DNA of 38,540 bases from Spirochaetaceae bacterium (lineage in GTDB: Bacteria; Spirochaetota; Spirochaetia; SZUA-6; Bin103), in the NCBI GenBank assembly GCA_026710565.1, contig JAPOQV010000647.1, forward strand, positions 1-38,540, read 5' to 3'. Numbering within the stretch: the first letter of the stretch is position 1; each line of letters begins with the position of its first letter. Below, piece by piece: positions 1-7,308 of the stretch. The position numbers and the translations under genes are program-made. The notes beneath the pieces were generated by a model, which ran no database searches, was not told the origin of the DNA, and saw only the letters and a list, made by a program, of their open reading frames with translations.

Positions 1-723
1 CGCTCGCGCCATGTGCCGGGTGTTGGCGCGGAAATGGAGGTCCGGGTTGGGCGGGCCGGCCAGCCCCGGCACCCCCTCGAAGTTGTGTGAGGGCTGAAGG
101 CCGCGAGCCGAGTGGGCCAGGATGAGCTTCATGTCCGGGTAGCGCTCGCAATAGGTGCGGATCCAGTGCTGGTTGCCGGGGTCGGCGACTGCCCGGTCCT
201 TGACCATGTGCAGGGTCACGTACCACCCCTCCTCGTGCGCCACCTGCATCACCGCCTCCGGCAGGTACTCCGGGATCTCGGAGTCCAGGGTCGGCGTGCG
301 CAGCGAGAAGGTGTGGTAGCACTTGAGCCCGCGCAGGCCGAGCCGGCGGGCGTGCTCGCGCACCCACTCGGGATCGTCCTCGGGCTTGACCAGGAAGGCC
401 CCGCGGCAGGTGGGCTTGCCGGCCAGGGACGCTCCGACCCATTCGCTGACGCTCAGGGTCTGCTCGCGGTGCTTGACGATCGGTTTCGGCAGGAACCAGG
501 CGCCCAGCGTCCGGTCCGGGAACACCTCCGCGCTCAGGCGCAGGTAGTCGTCGCTTCCCATGTCGGCGGGAAAGCCGGGCGGCAGCGGGGCGGCGTAGGC
601 GTCGCCCCGCCACAAGTGGGCGTGGCAGTCGAACACCCTGTCGGGGACGAAGGACGCCAGCTCGCGCTCGAAGAACTCGCGGTCGTGGTCCTGGTAGGCG
701 TGGTCGCCGGTGTACTTGATCAC
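1..723 (-). CDS. Amidohydrolase (metal-dependent TIM-barrel, amidohydrolase_2-like), partial
   Basis: The gene runs off the left edge; 241 codons of the N-terminal part are visible. The start is a GTG whose last two bases share the TGA stop of the upstream acetyltransferase gene (GTGA overlap), which fixes the start and implies translational coupling. Near residue 31 is DCHAHLW, the first metal-binding H-x-H strand of the amidohydrolase superfamily. Further on come a GLKCYH segment, a TLHMVKD segment with a strand-5-type His, and LILAHSARG with a second His, all in the order expected of amidohydrolase_2 enzymes (decarboxylases, lactonases and related hydrolases). The substrate cannot be told. 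The family call is secure, the specific reaction is not. Confidence 0.85.
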   Translation of the reverse strand, partial: MIKYTGDHAYQDHDREFFERELASFVPDRVFDCHAHLWRGDAYAAPLPPGFPADMGSDDYLRLSAEVFPDRTLGAWFLPKPIVKHREQTLSVSEWVGASLAGKPTCRGAFLVKPEDDPEWVREHARRLGLRGLKCYHTFSLRTPTLDSEIPEYLPEAVMQVAHEEGWYVTLHMVKDRAVADPGNQHWIRTYCERYPDMKLILAHSARGLQPSHNFEGVPGLAGPPNPDLHFRANTRHMARA

Positions 724-1844
724 GAGCCGGATGGTAGGGGCGGGAAGCGGGCGTGCCAACTGCACGTCCCGCAGGTGGTGACGCCGTGGCGGTCGAAGGC
801 GCCGCCGCGCCGGAACAGGTCGGGGTGGCGGCCGTTGGCGCGGCAGAGCGGCACGCGCATCCGGCCGGTCCCGTGGTAGCCGGCGAACGCCGGGCAGTCC
901 TCCCGGACCGTCAGGTCGCCCGCGCCGGCAGTCGCGGCGTCCGGGATCGGCACGGGTGCCAGGGGGTGCTCGCCGATCGCGGGCCGGACGGGCGGCGCGT
1001 CGGGGTCTGCGCGCCGCCAGGCGCGGAGCATGCCGGCGGCCTTGTACAGGGCGTCGACCGCCAGGTCGCCGTCATGGCGGGCTGGCGGGCGCAGCACCAG
1101 GCAGAACGGGTCATCGGCCAGCGCGGCGGCCATGAAGCGGCGGAACCGGCCGACGGACATCAGGCCGGAGGTGCTCTTGCCCACGGGTCCGGTGGCCAGG
1201 ATGCCGGCCGCCCGGCACAGGTCCTGCAGCACGCCGGGGTGCTCGTACTGCAGGCGCAGGCCCGGCACGGTGTTGTTGAGATGGCGCTCGGCCGGCCAGA
1301 GGTGGCCGGCATAGGGGAGGAGCCACACCTCCTCGTAGAAGTGCCAGAGGGTCACCCGGTCGACGCCGACGCCCAGGGTAAGCACCAGGTCGTCGTCGGC
1401 CAGCAGCCCGAACGGGTTGCCCGGGCCGCACGAGCTGGGCGCCGAGCGGTGCCCGGCAAGCAGGTCGTGCGCGCGGGCTCCCAGACCCACCCAGGAGTGC
1501 GTCCTGTGGCAGCTCCGCAGGCTTCCGGGCCGGCGCCGCACCTCCTCCGGGATCACCCCCTGGAACCCGCGCTGCCGGCTCGGGCACAGGCCGCCGGCGC
1601 TGGTGCAGTCGCAGTCGCTGTTGGTGAACTCGGCCGGGTCGTCCCACACCGAGTCGCGGAAGGCGGGGACCAGCAGGGTGCCGCCGTCACCCACGGCATC
1701 GAGCAGCGCGTCGACGACGGTCGCCGCGCCGCCGTCCACCGGCCCCAGCGCGCTCAGGCTGCTGTGCATCATCACCGCCGCGCCGGGCCGGATGCCCAGA
1801 TCGTGGAGCTCCGCGCAGAGCTGCGCACGGGTTGCGGGCGGCAT
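720..1844 (-). CDS. AAC(3)-family N-acetyltransferase-like protein with Cys-rich C-terminal extension
   Basis: 374 residues. The AAC(3) hallmarks are present: MMHSSLSALGPVDGGA near residue 25, a GTLLVPAF strand, RTHSWVGLG, GNPFGLL, and T-x-x-H-x-x-E (TLWHFYEEVW), which positions the substrate and CoA. Members acetylate an amine with acetyl-CoA; many chromosomal ones are not resistance enzymes. Two parts are unusual. A Cys-rich insertion (SDCDCTSAGGLC) precedes the conserved IPEEVRR helix. Roughly 100 residues extend beyond the usual length of about 270 and end in a Cys/His-rich tail (TTCGTCSWH) that could bind a metal. I chose the ATG at 1844 because upstream in-frame codons run into the divergent promoter, and a TACGCT hexamer lies 6 nt before it. 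It is coupled by GTGA to the downstream amidohydrolase, so the two probably act on one amide/amine substrate (inference). Confidence 0.8.
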   Translation of the reverse strand: MPPATRAQLCAELHDLGIRPGAAVMMHSSLSALGPVDGGAATVVDALLDAVGDGGTLLVPAFRDSVWDDPAEFTNSDCDCTSAGGLCPSRQRGFQGVIPEEVRRRPGSLRSCHRTHSWVGLGARAHDLLAGHRSAPSSCGPGNPFGLLADDDLVLTLGVGVDRVTLWHFYEEVWLLPYAGHLWPAERHLNNTVPGLRLQYEHPGVLQDLCRAAGILATGPVGKSTSGLMSVGRFRRFMAAALADDPFCLVLRPPARHDGDLAVDALYKAAGMLRAWRRADPDAPPVRPAIGEHPLAPVPIPDAATAGAGDLTVREDCPAFAGYHGTGRMRVPLCRANGRHPDLFRRGGAFDRHGVTTCGTCSWHARFPPLPSGS

Positions 1845-1850
1845 GCGCCA

Positions 1851-1856
1851 AGCGTA
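1851..1856 (-). promoter_or_regulatory. -10-like element (TACGCT) for the AAC(3)-like gene, probable leaderless start
   Basis: On the minus strand TACGCT is followed by 6 nt and then the ATG, with no Shine-Dalgarno between. A start of transcription about 7 nt after the hexamer would fall on the start codon. The 64-bp divergent spacer carries a second such element for the opposite gene. Confidence 0.4.
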
Positions 1857-1895
1857 GAACGATGCCGGACGGTACCCAAGCGAGGGCCGCTCCCG

Positions 1896-1901
1896 TAAGC
1901 T
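1896..1901 (+). promoter_or_regulatory. -10-like element (TAAGCT) for the Gfo/Idh gene, probable leaderless start
   Basis: TAAGCT lies 7 nt before the ATG at 1909 and no ribosome-binding site intervenes. It matches the TANNNT pattern and spacing seen before several other genes in this window. No good -35 box is visible. Confidence 0.4.
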
Positions 1902-1908
1902 GCGCCCG

Positions 1909-2901
1909 ATGGCTGAGAAGATACGCATCGGTCTGATCGGATACGGTGGCTGGACGCGCACCGCCTACGTGCCGGCTCTCCAAACCGACGGACGCGCTCG
2001 GATCGTGGCGGTGGCGGCACCCAGTGCGGAGACCCGGGAGCGCGCCGGGCGCGAGCTGGGGCCGGAGGTCGCGGTGTACGCGTCCGCCGGCGAGCTGCTG
2101 GCCGGCACCGCGGTGGACGGCGTGATGGTGGCCGTGTCGGAAGCGGCGCACGCGGAAGCGATCGGCTCCGCGCTCGATGCCGGAACGGCCGTCCTATACG
2201 AGGGGCCGCTGGCCGCCACACGGGATGAGATCCCGGCGATGATTCAGCGCCTCGAGGCCGCGCGCGCTCCCACGCACGCCGACATCGAGCTGGGATTCCT
2301 GCCGGTCGTGCGGCGGGCGGCGGAGCTGGTCGCGGATGGGACCGCGGGCGTCCCGCAGCTCGCGGAGGTGCGGATGGAGTCCGACTGGGGCGCGCTGCCG
2401 GAGGAGGATCTCTGCAAGGTCGACCACCTGGCGCCGTGGTACATCGACCCGCTCGACCGGGTGCTGGGCAGGACCGCGACGCGCGTCCTGACGATGGACG
2501 GCAGCGGATCGGCCGGCCGGGCGCAGGCGCAGGGGCTCCTGCAGCTCGACTACGGCGGTTGCTGGGGGACCTTCTCCGTCAACACCGGCGCCGTCTCCGG
2601 CCCCGACATGCGCATTGCGGTCACCGGGACCGCCGGCGACGTGCGCGTCGACCTGCTCACGGGCGGACTGCGCTGGCGCTGCGCCGACAGCCCGGCCTGG
2701 ACGATCGAAACCTGCCCGCCGATCGAGCCGATCCTGGGACTGCCCGGCATGCACGAGTGCGTGCGCGCCTTTCTGGACTGCATCGAGTCGGGCTCCGAGG
2801 GCGGGGCGGGGCGCCATCGCGTCGCCCGTCTGCACCGGGTGGGACTGGCCGCCGAGCGGTCCCGCGACACCGGGACCTGGGCCGCAGTCGAGTCGTCGTA
2901 G
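1909..2901 (+). CDS. Gfo/Idh/MocA-family oxidoreductase, catalytic Lys not conserved
   Basis: 330 residues, normal family length. The N-terminal Rossmann domain opens with RIGLIGYGGW (G-x-G-x-x-x), followed by the strand/helix pattern of NAD(P)-binding sugar dehydrogenases. The C-terminal half holds the alpha/beta substrate domain, including DHLAPWYIDPLDRVLG, which resembles the family segment carrying the active-site His and Asp. The usual E-K-P motif at the end of the Rossmann fold, whose Lys takes part in hydride transfer chemistry, reads E-G-P (YEGPLAA). The protein may therefore bind nucleotide without ordinary dehydrogenase activity, or use another base. It is divergent from the AAC(3)-like gene and convergent with the aldo/keto reductase. 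The substrate is unknown, probably a cyclic polyol or sugar derivative by family. Confidence 0.85.
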   Translation: MAEKIRIGLIGYGGWTRTAYVPALQTDGRARIVAVAAPSAETRERAGRELGPEVAVYASAGELLAGTAVDGVMVAVSEAAHAEAIGSALDAGTAVLYEGPLAATRDEIPAMIQRLEAARAPTHADIELGFLPVVRRAAELVADGTAGVPQLAEVRMESDWGALPEEDLCKVDHLAPWYIDPLDRVLGRTATRVLTMDGSGSAGRAQAQGLLQLDYGGCWGTFSVNTGAVSGPDMRIAVTGTAGDVRVDLLTGGLRWRCADSPAWTIETCPPIEPILGLPGMHECVRAFLDCIESGSEGGAGRHRVARLHRVGLAAERSRDTGTWAAVESS

Positions 2902-2907
2902 CGCCGG

Positions 2908-3870
2908 TCAGTCCGGTTGGCTGCCGCGCAGCCCGCGGATCTCTTCGTCGCTGAGTTGCAGGTCCAGGGCGGCGGCGTTGTCCGCGAACTCGTCCGGGGT
3001 CGCCGATGCCGCGATCGGATACACGTCGAGGCCGGTCTGCATGATGTAGGCGAGGGCGACGCGCGCGGCCGACACGCCGTGCGTGCGGCCGATCGTCTGC
3101 GCAGCTTCCAGGCGGTCGAAGTTTCCCTCCGAGCAGTAGGTGTCGGCGGAAAGCACCTCCCGGCCGGAGTCCGGCCGGGGTTTGTCGCGGCCGAAGCGGC
3201 CGGAGAAGAAGCCGCCGGCCAGGCTCGACCACGAGAACAACGGGAGCTGCGTGCGGCGGTACCAGTCGCGGTCGCCGGCCGCCTCCGGGCCGCCGATCGA
3301 CAGGCAGCCGTCCCAGGGAGCGCGGAGCTGCACGGCCAGGCTGTAGTTGGGGCTGCTTGCCGCGAACGCCGGCAACCCGTGGCGGGCCGCGTAGGCGTTC
3401 GCCTCCTCGATGCGCGGCACGCTCCAGTTGGAGCCGCCGTAGGCGTGGATGCGGCCGGCCGCGTGATGCTCGGCCATCGTCGCCACGATCGCGTCCACCG
3501 GGAGGCTTGGGTCGTCGCGGTGCAGCAGGTAGATGTCGACGTAGCCGGTGCGCAGCCGGGCCAGCGAGTCCAGCAGGTCGGAGGTCAGGTCGGCCGGCGT
3601 CACCCGGACGCGGTCCTGGTTCGGGTGGCATCCCTTGGTGAGGATCACCACCTGCTCGCGGTTGCCGCGCCGTTCCATCCAGGCGCCCAGCACGCGCTCG
3701 CAGTCGCCGCCGCCGTAGTTCCACGCCGAATCGAAGGTGGTGCCGCCGGCCGCGAACACCCCGTCCAGCAGGTCCATTCCCTGCTCCAGGGCGTCCGTCG
3801 TCAGCATGGTCGTGCCGTGCACGACGCGCGCCACCGGCTTTCCCACCCCGCTCACCTTTCCGTACGTCAT
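2908..3870 (-). CDS. Aldo/keto reductase
   Basis: 320 residues, NAD(P)H-dependent carbonyl reductase of the AKR superfamily. The catalytic tetrad can be placed: Asp47 (FDSAWNYG), Tyr52, Lys79 (VILTKG) and His117 (YLLHRDDP). The YGGSNWS segment near residue 150 and a C-terminal QTGLDVYPIAASATPDEF cofactor-binding region follow. The ATG at 3870 is chosen because GGAGGGA lies 6-7 nt upstream. In-frame codons further up overlap the divergent aminotransferase and have no such site. The spacing to the divergent aminotransferase start is 88 bp. The gene resembles the AKR group with a shifted C-terminal half (general sugar/aldehyde reductases), but the substrate cannot be deduced. Confidence 0.9.
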   Translation of the reverse strand: MTYGKVSGVGKPVARVVHGTTMLTTDALEQGMDLLDGVFAAGGTTFDSAWNYGGGDCERVLGAWMERRGNREQVVILTKGCHPNQDRVRVTPADLTSDLLDSLARLRTGYVDIYLLHRDDPSLPVDAIVATMAEHHAAGRIHAYGGSNWSVPRIEEANAYAARHGLPAFAASSPNYSLAVQLRAPWDGCLSIGGPEAAGDRDWYRRTQLPLFSWSSLAGGFFSGRFGRDKPRPDSGREVLSADTYCSEGNFDRLEAAQTIGRTHGVSAARVALAYIMQTGLDVYPIAASATPDEFADNAAALDLQLSDEEIRGLRGSQPD

Positions 3871-3958
3871 CCGCTGTCCCTCCAAGGCTGGCCGCACCCT
3901 TGGGCTGTCGCCGCGGCGCGCGCCGATCGTTAGTATGCCCCGGACGGAGGTATCGCCG

Positions 3959-5173
3959 ATGAGTTCAGAGTGTTGCGGGTGGGACGATCTGCTGGCCCGC
4001 TCGGTGCCGAGCGAGCCGGTCGCGCGCACGGCGCATCCGACGGCCGCGTACGACTTCGGGGTCGCCTATCCCGATCCCGACTCACTGCCGCTCGACGAGC
4101 TGGTCGACTGCCTGCGTGACGCGCTGGCCGTCGCCGGACGCAGCCTGGCGCACTACCCGCACCCGCTCGGCTATCCGCCGCTGCGCGAGTGGCTGACCGG
4201 CCGGCTCGCCGAGACCCGCGGATTCACGGTGGACGCCGACAGCATCCTCCTGGGCTCCGGGTCGAGCGAGCCGAACTTCCTGGTCGCGCAGGCGCTGATC
4301 GATCCCGGCGACGTGGTGCTGGTGGAGGACTTCACCTACGCCGGCACGCTCGGGATCCTGCGCCGCTTCGGCGCCGACATCCGCGGCGTCGAGTCGGACG
4401 ACGACGGCATGCTGCCCGACTCGCTCGAACGCCAGATTCGAGCTGCGATGAACGACGGCAAGCGCGTCAAGGCGGTGTACACGGTGCCGACCTTCCAGAA
4501 CCCGCTCGGCTGGGTGGAGTCGATGCCGCGGCGCGAGGCGGTGAGCGAGATCACCGGCCGTTACGGCGTGCCGGTGTGGGAGGACGACTGCTACGTCGAT
4601 CTGGCCTTCGAGGGACAGGAGGTGCCGGCGGCGATCCGTTCGCTCGACGACAGCGGCCGCACGATCTACGTCGCCTCGTTCTCGAAGAACATCGGCCCCG
4701 GCATGCGCATCGGCTACGTGACTGCTGCCCCGGCGCTGATGGATCGGATGATGGCCGTCAAGGGCGTCGGCGCCGTCAGTCAGTTCACCGCCATGGCCGT
4801 GTACCGGTTAGCCGAGAGCGGAGGCCTTGCGGCCCATATCGACCGCGTGCGCGGCCTGCTGCGCGCCAAGCGAGACGCCATCCTGGCGGCGCTCGACACG
4901 CACCTGGGCGGGCGCGCGCGCTGGACCAGCCCGTCCGGCGGGCTGTTCGTGTTCGTGCAGATGCTCGACGGCTCGGATGCCGTGGCCGCCAGCGAGCGGG
5001 GGGCGGCGAACGGCGTGCTGTTCGCCCCGGGACCGCGCACCGCGGCCGACGGCGTGTCGGGCCGCGACCGGATGCGCCTTTGTTTCGGCTGGAACCGTCC
5101 GGACGAGATGGACGCCGCCATCGCGGCGCTCACCCGGCTGCTTGAGCCGGCCGTGGAGGCGGTCGCCAGTTAG
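3959..5173 (+). CDS. PLP-dependent aminotransferase, class I/II (2-aminoadipate-transaminase/MocR-domain type)
   Basis: 404 residues of fold-type I aminotransferase without a GntR-type DNA-binding domain. Visible motifs: HYPHPLGYPPLREWL near residue 60 (the Y-x-x-P-x-G-x-x-x-L-R pattern of this subgroup), LGSGSSE (phosphate-binding turn), VYTVPTFQNPLGW (Asn that contacts PLP), WEDDCYVDL (Asp to pyridine nitrogen), SFSKNIGPGMRIGY with the Schiff-base Lys near residue 243, and the carboxylate-binding Arg in RMRLCFGW. Start: the ATG at 3959 has GGAGG 8 nt upstream; earlier in-frame codons lie under the divergent reductase. It converges on the SGNH hydrolase with one base between stops. Members of this subgroup transaminate 2-aminoadipate, aromatic or branched-chain amino acids; the substrate is unresolved here. 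Confidence 0.88.
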   Translation: MSSECCGWDDLLARSVPSEPVARTAHPTAAYDFGVAYPDPDSLPLDELVDCLRDALAVAGRSLAHYPHPLGYPPLREWLTGRLAETRGFTVDADSILLGSGSSEPNFLVAQALIDPGDVVLVEDFTYAGTLGILRRFGADIRGVESDDDGMLPDSLERQIRAAMNDGKRVKAVYTVPTFQNPLGWVESMPRREAVSEITGRYGVPVWEDDCYVDLAFEGQEVPAAIRSLDDSGRTIYVASFSKNIGPGMRIGYVTAAPALMDRMMAVKGVGAVSQFTAMAVYRLAESGGLAAHIDRVRGLLRAKRDAILAALDTHLGGRARWTSPSGGLFVFVQMLDGSDAVAASERGAANGVLFAPGPRTAADGVSGRDRMRLCFGWNRPDEMDAAIAALTRLLEPAVEAVAS

Positions 5174-5174
5174 G

Positions 5175-6212
5175 TCAGGACGAGCGCGCCAGCAGCGCGG
5201 AGAGCCGCTCGGCCAGGCGCCCGCCCATTTCCAGCATGCCGTGGTCGGCAGGGTGGATGAGGTCGGCGCTCAGGCCGCTGATGTCGGTGAGCAGCTCCGG
5301 CCCCTCGAGCAGATGCGCGTTCGCGTGCCCGGTCGCTGCCACCGCGTCGCGCAACTCCTGCCGGTACTCCTCCGGAGTGCCGCCGTACTGGCCCTCCGGC
5401 TCCCAGCCGAAGTCGCGGTAGTACGGCCAGAGCGTGATGCAGGCGACCGGCCGCCCGGCATCGGCGCCGGCCACACGGTCGACCAGGTACTGCACGCGCC
5501 GCCGGAACTCCGGCATCGGAAAGCCCTGCATGTTCACCGACAGACCCAGGCTGGCGACGTGCCAGTCGGTCCGCCCGGCCATGTAGTCGGCGATCTCCGG
5601 TTCGCAGTGCGCGGAGCCCGCCACCCCCAGGTTGATCAGGTCGGCGCCCAGCCGGCGCGCCGCGTGCCCGACGTAGGTCAGGTGCGGCCCCTCGGCGAAG
5701 TAGCCGTGCGTGATCGATGTCCCGTAGGTGAGCAGGCGCAGTGACGGCGACTCGTCCGCCGCCGGCGGCCGGACATCCTCGCCCCCGACCCCGTGCAGCA
5801 GCACCGGGTCGCGCTCCGGGCCGCCCAGGACCAGCCGCACCACGCGCGGCGAAAACGGCATGCCGGCGGTGTAGCGGTCGGGGAGGGCTTCGAGCGCCTC
5901 GCTGGGAGTGACCTCGATCGTCTGCGGCTCGCGGCCGACGACCGCGCGCTGGTAGGAGTCGAACGGGCCGAAGAAGACGCTGACGCGGGTCTGGCCGTGC
6001 GAGGAGAGCGTCACCTTCGAAGGACCCGCGGCCACGTAGCGAATCTCGGCGTTGTCCGGCTGCAGGACGCAGAGCTGCGCGCCGGGGTTGAGCTCCCTGC
6101 GGACCGCCTCGGGGACGCGCTGCAGCCGATACCCGCCGCGGCGCGCCTCGTAGTGCAGCTCGGCGACGTTGTGCAGCTCGACGCGTTCGTGAATCATGCG
6201 GGGCCGAATCAT
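5175..6212 (-). CDS. SGNH/GDSL-family hydrolase with N-terminal beta domain
   Basis: 345 residues. The C-terminal half is an SGNH esterase: block I YGTSITHG (nucleophile Ser), a Gly block in NLGVAGSAHC, a segment like block III in LGLSVNMQG, and block V DLIHPADHG with the Asp-x-x-His pair near the end. The N-terminal 150 residues contain no catalytic motif and look like the beta-sandwich domain found in front of carbohydrate-esterase-like SGNH proteins. The ATG at 6212 overlaps the stop of the upstream methyltransferase gene (ATGA), so the two are probably translationally coupled. A second ATG at 6197 is possible but lacks a ribosome site. No signal peptide is seen, so cytoplasmic action on a small ester is likely (inference). 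Confidence 0.85.
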   Translation of the reverse strand: MIRPRMIHERVELHNVAELHYEARRGGYRLQRVPEAVRRELNPGAQLCVLQPDNAEIRYVAAGPSKVTLSSHGQTRVSVFFGPFDSYQRAVVGREPQTIEVTPSEALEALPDRYTAGMPFSPRVVRLVLGGPERDPVLLHGVGGEDVRPPAADESPSLRLLTYGTSITHGYFAEGPHLTYVGHAARRLGADLINLGVAGSAHCEPEIADYMAGRTDWHVASLGLSVNMQGFPMPEFRRRVQYLVDRVAGADAGRPVACITLWPYYRDFGWEPEGQYGGTPEEYRQELRDAVAATGHANAHLLEGPELLTDISGLSADLIHPADHGMLEMGGRLAERLSALLARSS

Positions 6213-7267
6213 GCCGGATGGCGGTCGCGGAGCTGCCCGGCGGCGGCGCACATCGCCTTGAGCTTCAGGTACGCCTCATCCACCGGGATCGGGTTCTGCA
6301 CGGACGGGGCGAAGCCGCAGTCGGGGTTGAGCACGATCCGCTCCTTGTCCACGTAGCGCATGGCTGCCTCCACGCGGGCGACGATCGTCTCCGGCGCCTC
6401 GATGGCCTGGTCGCAGTGGTCGACGCAGCCCAGCCCCAGGCGCGCGTCCTGGTGGAAGCGGGCAAGCGACTGGATGCCGCCGGCATCCGGCGTGGCGTAC
6501 TCCATCAGGATGGTGCCGACCCGGGCGTGGGCCAGTGCCGGCATGATCAGGTCGTAGGAGCCTGCGGTGCTGTGCCGGTGCTGGAAATGGGCGTGGCAGA
6601 GATGCATGGCGGTGTCGATGCCGGAGACTCCGTCCAGGGTCTGATTGAGCAGGTCGATGCAGCGCTCCATCTCCGGCTCCGGATCGCCGATGCCCTCGCC
6701 GGCGCGGAACTCCGGGTCCACCATCACGGCGAGCCACGGCTCGTCGAGTTGAACGACGTCGGCGCCGGCGGCGCGCACCGCCTCGATCTCCTGGCGCAGG
6801 ATCGGCACCACCGCCTCCATCAGGTCCTCGCGCCGGGGATAGGCGTCCCGCGAGTGTTCGGGGTGCCACATGCGCCGGCCGATGATGTACGGCGCGGGAA
6901 GCGTGATCTTGAGCCGCCGCGTGGTGCGCGACCGCGCGAAGGCGACCTCCTCGGCGGCGATCGGCCGGTAGTACTCGATCGGCTCGACCACCGCCGGGTA
7001 GGGGATGTTGCTGATGTTGAGGTCGTTGCGGAAGCCGCGCACCCGCTCGGCGAACACCTTGACGTAGCTCTCGCGCCGCCACTCGCCGTCGGTGACCTCA
7101 TCCAGGCCGGCGCGTTCCTGCAGCGAGATCGCCATGGCCGCGGCCCGGTCCAGGTGCGGGTCTGCCTCTTCCTCGGAGATGCGGCCGTCCTTGCGGTCCA
7201 GGACCAACTCGCGCAGCCATTGCGGCCGCGGCAGGCTGCCGACGACGGTCGTGGGAAACAGCGCCAC
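6209..7267 (-). CDS. MetE-core (cobalamin-independent methionine synthase C-terminal domain) protein
   Basis: 352 residues, covering only the catalytic C-terminal barrel of MetE. The protein starts directly at the conserved TTVVGSLPRP and has no N-terminal barrel. The zinc ligands of the family are all present: His222 and Cys224 (MHLCHAH), Glu256 (LMEYATP) and Cys317 (NPDCGF). The VVQLDEPWL strand is also typical. Short MetE-core proteins include archaeal-type methionine synthases, bacterial corrinoid-dependent relatives and epoxyalkane:CoM transferases, all activating a thiol on zinc. The start is GTG at 7267, with GAGG about 8 nt upstream. It is followed by the SGNH hydrolase with an ATGA overlap and preceded by the NHL-repeat gene 41 bp away, so a three-gene transcription unit is likely. 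Which methyl donor or thiol is used cannot be told. Confidence 0.85.
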   Translation of the reverse strand: MALFPTTVVGSLPRPQWLRELVLDRKDGRISEEEADPHLDRAAAMAISLQERAGLDEVTDGEWRRESYVKVFAERVRGFRNDLNISNIPYPAVVEPIEYYRPIAAEEVAFARSRTTRRLKITLPAPYIIGRRMWHPEHSRDAYPRREDLMEAVVPILRQEIEAVRAAGADVVQLDEPWLAVMVDPEFRAGEGIGDPEPEMERCIDLLNQTLDGVSGIDTAMHLCHAHFQHRHSTAGSYDLIMPALAHARVGTILMEYATPDAGGIQSLARFHQDARLGLGCVDHCDQAIEAPETIVARVEAAMRYVDKERIVLNPDCGFAPSVQNPIPVDEAYLKLKAMCAAAGQLRDRHPA

Positions 7268-7308
7268 TTCTCTACCTCGCGGTCACGAGCATACGCGCGC
7301 GGCAGCGC

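Noticed and set aside
753..1898. Long open frames opposite to the acetyltransferase, reductase, NHL, propeller and regulator genes
   Set aside because: They are Ala/Arg/Gly/Val-rich mirror frames of genes with clear motifs, as expected in high-GC DNA. None has a ribosome site or a recognisable fold.
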